From positions 60,550 through 124,549 of the forward strand of contig JAFXDK010000042.1 of the NCBI GenBank assembly GCA_017521805.1: 64,000 bases of DNA. Direction: 5' to 3'. The stretch is from Ruminococcus sp. (GTDB lineage Bacteria > Bacillota > Clostridia > Oscillospirales > Ruminococcaceae). Positions 15,723 to 25,474 of the stretch are shown piece by piece (the stretch's first letter is position 1; the number at the start of each line of letters is the position of its first letter). Both the position numbers and the translations under genes were made by a program. The notes under the pieces were generated by a model. That model saw nothing but the letters and a program-made list of their open reading frames with translations, ran no database searches and had not been told where the DNA came from.

Positions 15723-16339
15723 TGCAGAAGATAAATTACGGCAGGCTTCTTGACGATAAGCTGGCGGAGCTGAAAAAATCGGGGGAAAAGCCCTCCCTGC
15801 TGCTTCATGCCTGCTGTGCGCCTTGCAGCAGTCATACTCTGCTGTATCTGTACGACTATTTTAATATAACCGTCTATTTCTGTAATCCCAATATTGCTCC
15901 CGAGTCGGAGTATATATACCGCAAAAATGAGCTGAAAAGGCTTGTTTCGGAGCTTGGACTTGATGTAAAAATTATCGACGAGGATTATGATTCCGAACCC
16001 TTTTACGCTCTTGCAAAGGGACTTGAACATCTCCCCGAAAAAAGCGAAAGATGTCAGAAATGCATTGAATATCGTCTGCGTAAAACAGGGGATATGGCGA
16101 AAAATCTCGGTTCGGACTACTTCACTACAACTCTGACAATAAGTCCTCACAAGGACTGCGCATTTATAAACGAGTGCGGCGGCAGACTTGCCGAAGAACT
16201 GGGAGTTGCCTATCTTTTCTCCGATTTCAAAAAGCATGAGGGCTATAAACATTCAATTGAGCTTTCAAAAAAATATAATCTCTACCGTCAGGATTACTGC
16301 GGCTGTATCTACAGCAGAAAGGCAAGGGAAAATGGCTAA
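15722..16339 (+). CDS. queH: Epoxyqueuosine reductase QueH
   Basis: 205 residues, formerly DUF208. Reduces epoxyqueuosine to queuosine in tRNA in organisms without QueG. LLLHACCAPCSSHTL at the N terminus and DYCGCIYS near the C terminus hold the Cys residues that bind an Fe-S cluster and metal. It begins at the one-base overlap with ricT and its end overlaps ybaK by 8 bases. Confidence 0.93.
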   Translation: MQKINYGRLLDDKLAELKKSGEKPSLLLHACCAPCSSHTLLYLYDYFNITVYFCNPNIAPESEYIYRKNELKRLVSELGLDVKIIDEDYDSEPFYALAKGLEHLPEKSERCQKCIEYRLRKTGDMAKNLGSDYFTTTLTISPHKDCAFINECGGRLAEELGVAYLFSDFKKHEGYKHSIELSKKYNLYRQDYCGCIYSRKARENG

Positions 16340-16808
16340 GGAGCAGAAAACAAATGCCATGCGTTTTCTTGAAAAATGCAAAATAAGCTATACCGTGCAG
16401 ACATACGAATGTGATGAATTTATCGACGGCATACATACCGCAGAAAAGCTTGGTCAGCCTGTTGAGGAGACTTTCAAAACTCTCGTGGCTCACGGAAAAT
16501 CGGGGGCATATTACTGCTTTCAGCTTCCTGTGGCAGAGGAGCTTGACCTGAAAAAAGCCGCTAAAAGCGTTGGAGAAAAATCCGTGGAGCTTATAGCGGT
16601 TAAGGATATTACTAAAATTACGGGATATGTCCGCGGCGGCTGTACACCTATCGGCATGAAAAAGCAGTTTATGACTGTTGTGCATAATTCCGCTGAAAAT
16701 ATGGAGCTTTTCTATATCAGCGGCGGAAAAATCGGCGTACAGATACGGCTTTCTCCTGCTGAACTCGTTAAAGCAATTCGCGGCAAATTTGAGGATATTG
16801 TATTGTAA
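16332..16808 (+). CDS. ybaK: Cys-tRNA(Pro)/Cys-tRNA(Cys) deacylase YbaK
   Basis: 158 residues; trans-editing enzyme that clears Cys-tRNA(Pro). The YbaK/EbsC fold is recognised from KTLVAHGKSGAYYCFQLP, DITKITGYVRGGCTPIGMKK and the C-terminal GGKIGVQIRLSPAEL. The frame is open upstream inside queH, but the ATG at 16332 gives the standard N terminus (MAKEQKTNAMRFL) and the usual length, with AAGGGAAA before it. Confidence 0.93.
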   Translation: MAKEQKTNAMRFLEKCKISYTVQTYECDEFIDGIHTAEKLGQPVEETFKTLVAHGKSGAYYCFQLPVAEELDLKKAAKSVGEKSVELIAVKDITKITGYVRGGCTPIGMKKQFMTVVHNSAENMELFYISGGKIGVQIRLSPAELVKAIRGKFEDIVL

Positions 16809-16870
16809 TTAAGCCTTTAGATATTAGCTGATTGTGTGGCGATATTGTATAACGTAGAATAGCTAATTTA

Positions 16871-16895
16871 TAGGGGCGTATTCCTGTGCGCCCGT
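16871..16895 (+). repeat. Short TAGGGG hairpin repeat, divergent
   Basis: TAGGGGCGTATTCCTGTGCGCCC, a weaker hairpin of the short repeat family, placed directly before the composite repeat. Confidence 0.5.
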
Positions 16896-16921
16896 GCATA
16901 AAACCGGCTTTTTACAAATTA

Positions 16922-17108
16922 AGGGGACGCTCTCTCTTGCAGAGCGTCCCCTCTTTCAAAACAGTCCGCAGGACTGTTTTGAAATTCACCCCTTGCAGAG
17001 CGCTTGAACGCACCGCAGAGCTTTGCTCTGCGTGGGACGCTGTCCCACACCCTGCAAGAGACTCTGTCTCTTGACTCTGCTAAAGGGTTTCACCCTTTAG
17101 AATCCCAT
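16922..17108 (-). repeat. Composite hairpin repeat, full-length copy in reverse orientation
   Basis: All seven modules are present, read here G to A: GGGGACGCTCT/AGAGCGTCCCC, TTTCAAAACAGTCC/GGACTGTTTTGAAA, GCGCTTGAACGC, CGCAGAGC/GCTCTGCG, GTGGGAC/GTCCCAC, CAAGAGAC/GTCTCTTG, CTAAAGGG/CCCTTTAG, ending in GAATCCC. Several stems differ from other copies on both arms. It fills most of the gap between ybaK and the dockerin gene. Confidence 0.88.
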
Positions 17109-17138
17109 TTTTATAGCTGCAATTTAAACAAATAGCTT

Positions 17139-17164
17139 CGGGCGGAAAATTTCCGCCCGTTTTA
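17139..17164 (+). terminator. Intrinsic terminator, plus strand
   Basis: CGGGCGGAA/TTCCGCCCG with a three-base loop followed by TTTT. It faces ybaK and the composite repeat and lies just past the end of the convergent dockerin gene. Confidence 0.65.
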
Positions 17165-17181
17165 TCATTTGATTCAATTTT

Positions 17182-17745
17182 TTATGATGTCATAGTTTTT
17201 GAGTATTCATAGAGAATCATAGAAGCATCAGCGGCATCTATTGAATTATCGCCGTTTATATCGCCAAGATTACGCATATTTGTATCAATTTCAAATTCAA
17301 CTGCGTTTTCTACCATTGTTCCGGCATAATAGTATAAAACAAGACTTGCATCAGCTGCTGTCAACGAACCGTCGCAATCTACATCACCTGCTTCAAATCC
17401 GCTGTAATAGTAATTCAGCAGGAGAGAAGCTTCTGACGTGTCAACTTGACCGTCGCTATTATAATCAAAGTTATCGCGGACATTATTAAATACTTCTTCT
17501 GAAATTTTCTTGGATTCTGTATATGTGTGGTCAGGATTCAGCAATGATATCGTATAATACATCATTATTGCGTGGATATCGGAAGCATCTGTTTTACCGT
17601 CCATATTTGCATCAGTTGGCAATTCTCCGTTTTCAAGCATTGCAAGAATTTCATCGTTTTTTGTTTCCTCTGCGGCTGTGCTTAATGGCATTGCTGAAAC
17701 AGCAAGCGACATTGCTGAAATGATTGGAATTATTTTCTTTTTCAT
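17182..17745 (-). CDS. Secreted protein composed only of dockerin repeats
   Basis: 187 residues. A Sec signal peptide (MKKKIIPIISAMSLAVSAMP, cleaved near STAA) is followed by four calcium-binding dockerin-type repeats: DANMDGKTDASDIHAI, DYNSDGQVDTSEASLLL, DVDCDGSLTAADASLVL and DINGDNSIDAADASMIL. Each has the Asp/Asn ligand loop and the helix of a type I dockerin. Two repeats make one dockerin, so this is formally two dockerins with no catalytic module. It could be an adaptor that bridges cohesins. Ribosome site AAAGGAG; no clear promoter. Confidence 0.85.
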   Translation of the reverse strand: MKKKIIPIISAMSLAVSAMPLSTAAEETKNDEILAMLENGELPTDANMDGKTDASDIHAIMMYYTISLLNPDHTYTESKKISEEVFNNVRDNFDYNSDGQVDTSEASLLLNYYYSGFEAGDVDCDGSLTAADASLVLYYYAGTMVENAVEFEIDTNMRNLGDINGDNSIDAADASMILYEYSKTMTS

Positions 17746-17835
17746 AAGGATTCTCCTTTCTGAATATGGAATTTTCTTATCCTACGCTTGTTTTATTGAC
17801 GATTATTTATTTGTTTAAACTTTCCCAATAAGTAA

Positions 17836-17877
17836 GCAGAAGCGAAGCTTCGCTCATGTTCCGTTTTTTAGGGCACC
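17836..17877. repeat. Remnant of the 164-bp palindromic element
   Basis: CTCATGTTCCGTTTTTTAGG followed by GCACCTC, resembling one end of the element at 58066-58229 (CTCGTGTTCCGG then TTTTTAGAGAGCC in reverse). It lies between two dockerin genes. Confidence 0.45.
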
Positions 17878-17881
17878 TCTA

Positions 17882-20509
17882 TTATTCAGCCTTAAGTGGA
17901 AGTGAAGATATCAGCTTAGCGTCAAGCTTCTGGATAGCAATAGCATCAGCGGCTGTAATGCCCTTTACACCGTCAACATCGGCATTTGCTGTACCCTCAT
18001 CTGAAAGTCCGTACTTATCGGGATTTCCGAGGGACTGGAGAATTGCAGTTGAATCAGCAATAGTAACCTTGCCGTCGCAGTTTGAGTCACCGTAGAGAAC
18101 ATCACCGACAGGCTCTGTGGGGTCTGTAGGCTTTGGCTCAGTGGGCTTGGGTTCTGTGCCGTCGGAAAGCTTACCGCATACGATACCTGCACCGACTGTT
18201 GACATATAAACTGTACCAAATTCGTCCATATCGCCTACGAGGAAGTTTCCGTTTCCTGTACCGCCGTAGAGATTATCAGTATTTATGCAATCCCATGACT
18301 TTCCTCCGTCAGTTGAACGATAGATGCCCTCAACATCAGACTCAGTTGGTCTGCCGTACATATAAACTGTATTAAATACGCTGTCCGGCTTTGGAGCGCC
18401 ATAGCCGAGAGTCTTACAGTAGAAAATATCAGTCTTTTCAATTACTGTACCGCCCTCAGTAATTGAGTACACACCATTCCAGCCTACAGCCATAAGGAGA
18501 TTATCCTCTTTAACATAAGCAAGGTCGCCTGTGTGGTCGCACATATCATACTTTGAAATTACAGTTTCCTCAAAAGTTGCGCCGTAGTCGGTACTGATAT
18601 AGAAAGAGTAGTGGGATTCTTCAAGTGTGGGTTCTTTCTTTGTGGTATCAGATGCCCAGTAATCGTTATGCTTTATTCCTGAACCGTATACAATAGCAGG
18701 ATTATTCAGATCAACAAGGGGATATGTTGTCTTAGAGCCGTCAAGTCCCGTTGACTTATTCCATGTTGCGCCGAAATCGTCGGAATACTGGAGAGAGCCG
18801 TTTGCGCCGTCAGCCTTTATGAATCGGTATGAGCCGTCCGCAAGCTTTGTTATAGCCATTTTGCCGCTGCTGCTGGGAATTGTCAGCTCCTGCCATGTAG
18901 CACCTGCGTCTTTGGTATAGTAAGCCTTTGCGTTGTCCTGACTTACACGGCACATAACCTTTGTATCAGAGGGACAATAAGCAATAGCGGAGGTTGAACC
19001 CATATTAGGCTTGTACTGTTCAGGAATCTCGTTTATATCCTTGTGTATGAAGCCGTCATAGTCGCCGATAGCGGAGTAATTTTCGCCGTTGGGAACACTT
19101 ACGAAGTCAAGGCATACAACCTCTTCAACGCCGTCGGGCTGGAAGTAGAACTGAATACCCTTTTCGTCCCACACGTTATCGCAGGCATATACACCGTTAC
19201 CCGATGTCATAACAACTCTGTCAGAATTTCTGGGGTCGAACATAATACCGCTTCCCCAGTGGCAAGCCTTGCCGTAAATCCAGTCGTAGCCGTTTGTATC
19301 AATGGGATTTGAAATAAAATAGTGATTGTCAGTATACTGTCCGAACTGCTGACCGGGAGTAATATCCAGCCATGTAGCGCCGCCGTCCTCGGAGCGATAG
19401 AAGTGGTCGCCCCATGCGATACTGTTATCAGTCCATTCTGTTTCAAACCACTGGTCAGACCATACGCCGCAGGTTCTTGTTACAAGCTTATTCGGGTTGC
19501 TCTTGTCAACTTCAATTTTACCGAAAGCGTTGCCCGAGGGTGAAATATCAGTCACCTTGCCGCTTTCAATGTTGTACTTGAAAGCGCCGCCTGCTGTACC
19601 GCTGAAAGCAAGTCCTGCAATATAAGTAAAGAACAGATTTCCGTTCTTGTCTGTGGAGAATGTACAGGGATAATTAGCTGTCGGGAGATCCTTTGAAAGT
19701 ACGGAGAATTTATCGTCTTTAACGCTTGCAACGTGGATATTAGCCTGTCCCGTTACGGAAGTACCGACATACACCTTACCGCCCTCAATAAGAATACAGC
19801 CGATACCGTTCTGCTGATTGTACTCCTTATTTTCAGTACCTCTTACCATATGCTCTGTCCACATGGGATATTTCAGCTCTGTTGTGAAAAGCCCCAGTTC
19901 ATCGTAGCCAAGTACAGCCTCCCATGTTTTACCGCCGTCTGTGGACTTGATAAGAGCCGATTTGCCTGCGGTAACATCGCCGCCTGCGTAAATAGTATCG
20001 GGATTATCGGGGTCAATGGCAATAGGCTCGATACACTCTCTGCCGTCGCCGTTTCCGTGCACCTGAATAAGCTCTGTAACATCTGATTTAGTGAATGTCT
20101 TACCGCCGTCTGTTGTCTTATAGATAACAGTTCTTGCATCTGAGAAATAAGCGCAGCCGCAGAGGAAATAAGCGATATTGTCGTCAGTAGGGTCAATAGC
20201 GATACCCTTAACGCTGAGATATCCTCTGTCAGCCTCGTTAATGAAAGCGAAAAGCTGCTCCCATTCGTTGATTTCGTAGTTGTACTTGTATGCGCCGCCA
20301 ACGTCTGTACGGAGATACATTTCTTTCTGACCTGTAACGATACCGGAAACGAAGCCTGCGCCGCCTATTTTCAGTGCTTCCCATTCCATATCAGCTGTGA
20401 GGTCTGCTGCATACGCATAGTTTGTGCCGATGATACCGCTCTGTGCTAAACAAGCGATACCGAGGCAGAGAGCCGAAGCTGCAGCTGCCGTTCTTTTGAG
20501 AATTTTCAT
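17882..20509 (-). CDS. GH74 xyloglucanase/endoglucanase with C-terminal dockerin
   Basis: 875 residues, secreted. A signal peptide (MKILKRTAAAASALCLGIAC, cleavage near YAYA) precedes a two-propeller GH74 catalytic region at about 35-790. Seen in it are LRTDVGGAYKYN, where the family has a catalytic Asp, and repeated Asp-box motifs such as KTTDGGKTF, KSTDGGKTW, RSEDGGATW and RSTDGGKSW. A Pro/Thr linker follows, then a type I dockerin at about 805-875 (YGDSNCDGKVTIADSTAILQ and a second ITAADAIAIQK repeat). It should attack xyloglucan as part of a cellulosome. Start is the ATG at 20509 behind a purine-rich AGGAGG-like site. Confidence 0.94.
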   Translation of the reverse strand: MKILKRTAAAASALCLGIACLAQSGIIGTNYAYAADLTADMEWEALKIGGAGFVSGIVTGQKEMYLRTDVGGAYKYNYEINEWEQLFAFINEADRGYLSVKGIAIDPTDDNIAYFLCGCAYFSDARTVIYKTTDGGKTFTKSDVTELIQVHGNGDGRECIEPIAIDPDNPDTIYAGGDVTAGKSALIKSTDGGKTWEAVLGYDELGLFTTELKYPMWTEHMVRGTENKEYNQQNGIGCILIEGGKVYVGTSVTGQANIHVASVKDDKFSVLSKDLPTANYPCTFSTDKNGNLFFTYIAGLAFSGTAGGAFKYNIESGKVTDISPSGNAFGKIEVDKSNPNKLVTRTCGVWSDQWFETEWTDNSIAWGDHFYRSEDGGATWLDITPGQQFGQYTDNHYFISNPIDTNGYDWIYGKACHWGSGIMFDPRNSDRVVMTSGNGVYACDNVWDEKGIQFYFQPDGVEEVVCLDFVSVPNGENYSAIGDYDGFIHKDINEIPEQYKPNMGSTSAIAYCPSDTKVMCRVSQDNAKAYYTKDAGATWQELTIPSSSGKMAITKLADGSYRFIKADGANGSLQYSDDFGATWNKSTGLDGSKTTYPLVDLNNPAIVYGSGIKHNDYWASDTTKKEPTLEESHYSFYISTDYGATFEETVISKYDMCDHTGDLAYVKEDNLLMAVGWNGVYSITEGGTVIEKTDIFYCKTLGYGAPKPDSVFNTVYMYGRPTESDVEGIYRSTDGGKSWDCINTDNLYGGTGNGNFLVGDMDEFGTVYMSTVGAGIVCGKLSDGTEPKPTEPKPTDPTEPVGDVLYGDSNCDGKVTIADSTAILQSLGNPDKYGLSDEGTANADVDGVKGITAADAIAIQKLDAKLISSLPLKAE

Positions 20510-20822
20510 TTGAGGGTTCCTCCTAAAATATAATATATTTTAACCGCATACATTCTATAACACGCCATTCTTTTTTTATCATCGTATTACAGAACGTTAT
20601 GCAATTATTAACATTATTACACAATTACACAGACAAACGCCTAAATCTGCCTGAGTTCGATTGTTGCATATATTTCTTTATTTATAGATAATTAACAATT
20701 GATTAAATGTGTTTCTAATTTATTCCTCACGTATATTCTATCATTAAAATTACTGTTTGTCAATGGCTTTTCATATATTTTTTCTGATATATTATGCTAT
20801 TATCTTTATATCACGTAAATTT
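20510..20822. other. AT-rich intergenic region between divergent GH74 and hsp20 genes
   Basis: About 310 bp, very AT-rich. It must hold the promoters of the GH74 gene (minus) and hsp20 (plus), but no box pair is convincing enough to place. No gene or dispersed repeat is seen. Confidence 0.5.
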
Positions 20823-20849
20823 TTAGCACTCCTTTAGTACGAGTGTTAG
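20823..20849 (+). promoter_or_regulatory. CIRCE-like HrcA operator, imperfect copy
   Basis: TTAGCACTC-N9-GAGTGTTAG. The right arm has two differences from the consensus GAGTGCTAA. It overlaps the next CIRCE by four bases (20846-20849). Confidence 0.75.
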
Positions 20850-20872
20850 CACTCTTAGCATAAGAGTGCTAA
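20846..20872 (+). promoter_or_regulatory. CIRCE HrcA operator, perfect copy
   Basis: TTAGCACTC-N9-GAGTGCTAA, a full match to the HrcA operator, about 160 bp before the hsp20 start. With the overlapping imperfect copy it forms a double operator. Confidence 0.9.
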
Positions 20873-21032
20873 ATTTCATTTTATTTTCACATAATCATTA
20901 ACAACTGCACATATAACAGGGGTATTATAGATACATCGAAAGGGAAAGGAATGATTCCAATGGAACAGGAATATCACAGGCAGAATCGCATAAGATAACA
21001 ACACATAGATATTTTTCAGGAGGTAAATTATT

Positions 21033-21461
21033 ATGATGTATGGAATGACACCATTTGCAAGAAACGCTTTCAGCATTTTCAATGCTCTTGATGACTTCGA
21101 CAAGGACTTTTTCAGCGGCACAATGCCAATGAATACCTGCCGCACCGATATCCGCGACGCAGGAGATAAATATATTATGGAATCAGAGCTTCCGGGCTTT
21201 GAGAAAGAGGACATCAAGCTTGATATCAACGGAGATTACCTCGTTATTTCTGCCGAGAAAAAGGCAGAAAAGGAAGATACTGCTGAAAACGGCAGATATA
21301 TCCGCCGTGAGCGCACAGTGGGCACATTCAAGAGAAGTTTCGGAATTGCAGACGTAAACGCTGAGGAAATCACAGCAGAATACAAAAACGGCATACTCAT
21401 TATAGGACTTCCCAAGAAGAAGCCGCAGGAGCCGCTTTCAAAGAGACTTGAAATAATGTAA
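21033..21461 (+). CDS. Hsp20/alpha-crystallin small heat-shock protein
   Basis: 142 residues; ATP-independent chaperone that holds unfolding proteins. The alpha-crystallin domain is at about 40-135 (RTDIRDAGDKYIMESELPGF, then YKNGILIIGLPKKKP, the A-x-x-x-n-GvL type motif). The ribosome site AGGAGGT precedes the ATG. HrcA control is indicated by the double CIRCE upstream. A convergent terminator lies directly after it. Confidence 0.95.
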   Translation: MMYGMTPFARNAFSIFNALDDFDKDFFSGTMPMNTCRTDIRDAGDKYIMESELPGFEKEDIKLDINGDYLVISAEKKAEKEDTAENGRYIRRERTVGTFKRSFGIADVNAEEITAEYKNGILIIGLPKKKPQEPLSKRLEIM

Positions 21462-21465
21462 AAAT

Positions 21466-21491
21466 GACAGGGCGGATTTTTCCGCCCTGTC
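21466..21491. terminator. Bidirectional terminator between hsp20 and the LRR-dockerin gene
   Basis: Perfect 11-bp stem GACAGGGCGGA/TCCGCCCTGTC with a TTTT loop. On the minus strand it is followed by ATTTTTAC; the plus side has only a weak T tract. Confidence 0.8.
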
Positions 21492-21498
21492 GTGTTAA

Positions 21499-22872
21499 TT
21501 ATGAATTGAGATATTCTTCAAGTGTGCCTGTTCCGCCTGTGGAGATATGCGCGTAGTATGCAAGTATCAGTGATGCGTCGGAAGCGTCGATTGTGCCGTC
21601 TTTGTTGACATCTGCGGCGGCTATCTGCGCCTCTGTCAGCCCTGATTCCTTGCCTGTTGATACAAGTGCGTATACTGCAAGGACATTTGAAGCGTCGCTG
21701 GCATCTACTGTGCTGTCGCCGTTTATGTCGCCGAGGGGGAGGGTGGGTTCGTCTGTGGGAGGTGTTACAGGTTCATCTGTGGGATTTAATGCAAATGTTG
21801 CAGTTGTTTCGTTTCCGCAATCATATTTATACGAAACAGCCTTTGTATCATCCTCAACTGTGAGAATATTTCCCTCAACAGTGCCATTTGTCCATTCAGA
21901 AGCTTTTGTTAAATCAAAGCCAGTGGGGAGAGTAGAGAGGTCAAATTTGCCATCTGTAAGGGGGATTTCGTAGCTGTTATAATCGCAATACAAATATGTT
22001 AATTCAGTATTATTGCTTACATCAAGTGAAGTGAGTTGATTGTCAATGCATATAAACATTTCTAATGCTGTATTATTGCTTATATCAAGTGAAGTGAGCT
22101 GGTTATAGCCACAATTTAACTGTTCTAAATTTACATTTTTCCTTATATCAAGTGTAGTGAGTTGGTTTCCAATAAAACTCAAACTTGTTATTGAAGTATT
22201 TCTGCTTATATCAAGAGAAGTCAGTTGATTGTTTCCACAATCCAACAATTTTAACGCAATATTATTACTTACATCAAGCGAAGTTAGTAAGTTGCTTTGG
22301 CACGTTAAATATAACAACGAAGTGTTTTTGCTTATATCAAGGGAAGTAAGCTGATTATTACCACAATCTAATTGCTCTAAAGTTGAATTTTGGCTTATAT
22401 TAAGTAAAGATAATTGATTGTCTTCGCAGCCTAATTGTGATAATTTAATATTTCTACTTAAATCAAGCGAGGTAAGTTGATTATAAGCGCAATACAAATT
22501 TTTCAACGCAGTATTCTTGCTAACATCAAGAGAAGTAAGGCTATTTACATTACATGACAAATATGTTAATGCTGTAAAGTATTCTATGCCGTTTAAATCT
22601 GAAATACCTTTGGAGTCTATATGTATTTCAATAATAGTTGCAATTTCCTCCGCAGAAAGCACTCCGTCCTCGTCTTTGTCAAAATTCTCAGCTATATACC
22701 CACGAAAAATATCATCAGGGAAATTTGCCGCGTTAATTGCCACACTTCCCTCGGCGGCATATGCGGTTTTTGTATCAGCGTTTATGAACGAACCCTGCGG
22801 CATATAAGCCATAGTTCCCGAACATATCAGCAAAGCCGCTGTTACTGCAAGAATTTTTTTTAATTTGTGCAT
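21499..22872 (-). CDS. Secreted leucine-rich-repeat protein with C-terminal dockerin
   Basis: 457 residues. A signal peptide (MHKLKKILAVTAALLICSG, cleavage near AYAAE) precedes an EF-hand-like loop (NFDKDEDGVLSAEEI) and about ten LRRs of 21 residues with the pattern NQLTSLDISKNTSLxxLxC. A beta-rich segment (about 305-365) and a Pro-rich linker lead to a dockerin: GDINGDSTVDASDASNVL and ADVNKDGTIDASDASLIL. The Cys at a fixed LRR position is seen in surface LRR proteins of gut Firmicutes. Its role could be protein or carbohydrate binding on the cellulosome or cell surface. Promoter at 22927-22955. Confidence 0.9.
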   Translation of the reverse strand: MHKLKKILAVTAALLICSGTMAYMPQGSFINADTKTAYAAEGSVAINAANFPDDIFRGYIAENFDKDEDGVLSAEEIATIIEIHIDSKGISDLNGIEYFTALTYLSCNVNSLTSLDVSKNTALKNLYCAYNQLTSLDLSRNIKLSQLGCEDNQLSLLNISQNSTLEQLDCGNNQLTSLDISKNTSLLYLTCQSNLLTSLDVSNNIALKLLDCGNNQLTSLDISRNTSITSLSFIGNQLTTLDIRKNVNLEQLNCGYNQLTSLDISNNTALEMFICIDNQLTSLDVSNNTELTYLYCDYNSYEIPLTDGKFDLSTLPTGFDLTKASEWTNGTVEGNILTVEDDTKAVSYKYDCGNETTATFALNPTDEPVTPPTDEPTLPLGDINGDSTVDASDASNVLAVYALVSTGKESGLTEAQIAAADVNKDGTIDASDASLILAYYAHISTGGTGTLEEYLNS

Positions 22873-22926
22873 TTTTAAATTCTCCTTTAATTTAAATAGT
22901 TCAATGTAGCAACATTGATTACCTAT

Positions 22927-22955
22927 ATTATACAGAAAATCACAATAAAATTCAA
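22927..22955 (-). promoter_or_regulatory. Promoter of the LRR-dockerin gene
   Basis: Minus strand TTGAAT (22950-22955) and TATAAT (22927-22932) with a 17-bp spacer, about 55 bp before the start codon. Confidence 0.75.
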
Positions 22956-23039
22956 CAATATTAAAATGGAGTTAATAATTTTTCGTCTGTCTGCCTAAAT
23001 CTTGATACACATTAACCGCAATTTATACAGAGAACTCCT

Positions 23040-23071
23040 AAAAACAAAAGGCGGAAGAAACCCTCCGCCTT
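23040..23071 (-). terminator. Terminator of groES-groEL
   Basis: Minus strand stem AAGGCGGA/TCCGCCTT followed by TTGTTTTTAG, about 120 bp after the groEL stop. Confidence 0.8.
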
Positions 23072-23097
23072 AATCTGTATAAAATTTATTATTGTAT

Positions 23098-23189
23098 GCG
23101 GACTGCCAAAGGCAGCCCCTACAAAATAATTACGCATTACGAATTACGCATTACGCATTAATTCTTAATTCATAATTCTTAATTCTGAA

Positions 23190-23190
<1 letters not shown>
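23098..23190. repeat. Short hairpin repeat plus AT-rich ATTACGCATT/ATTCTTAATT repeat after groEL
   Basis: A reverse GGACTGCCAAAGGCAGCCCC unit (23098-23122) is followed by ATTACGCATT words and then ATTCTTAATT words running into the groEL stop codon. The AT-rich part is related to the block between groEL and groES. Confidence 0.75.
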
Positions 23191-25300
<2,110 letters not shown>

Positions 25301-25405
25301 GGGGTATTGCGTATTTTCAGAATTTTGCATAAAAATATATGTAAAATGTGGAGATAGAATTGCTGTGATATGGAATTAGGTAAAATATAAATCATTTTAT
25401 AATGC

Positions 25406-25434
25406 TTGCATAATCCCTGTAAATATGTTATAAT
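25406..25434 (+). promoter_or_regulatory. Promoter of miaB
   Basis: TTGCAT (25406-25411) and TATAAT (25429-25434), 17 bp apart, about 40 bp before the ATG. It probably starts the miaB-mutS-mutL transcript. Confidence 0.75.
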
Positions 25435-25474
25435 AAATGTGTATTGCTAAAATTCAACACAAGGAGTTGATGAA

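Noticed and set aside
16886-17074. Plus-strand ORF of 62 codons across the composite repeat
   Set aside because: It lies wholly in the hairpin repeat, has no ribosome site and its codons mirror the palindromes.
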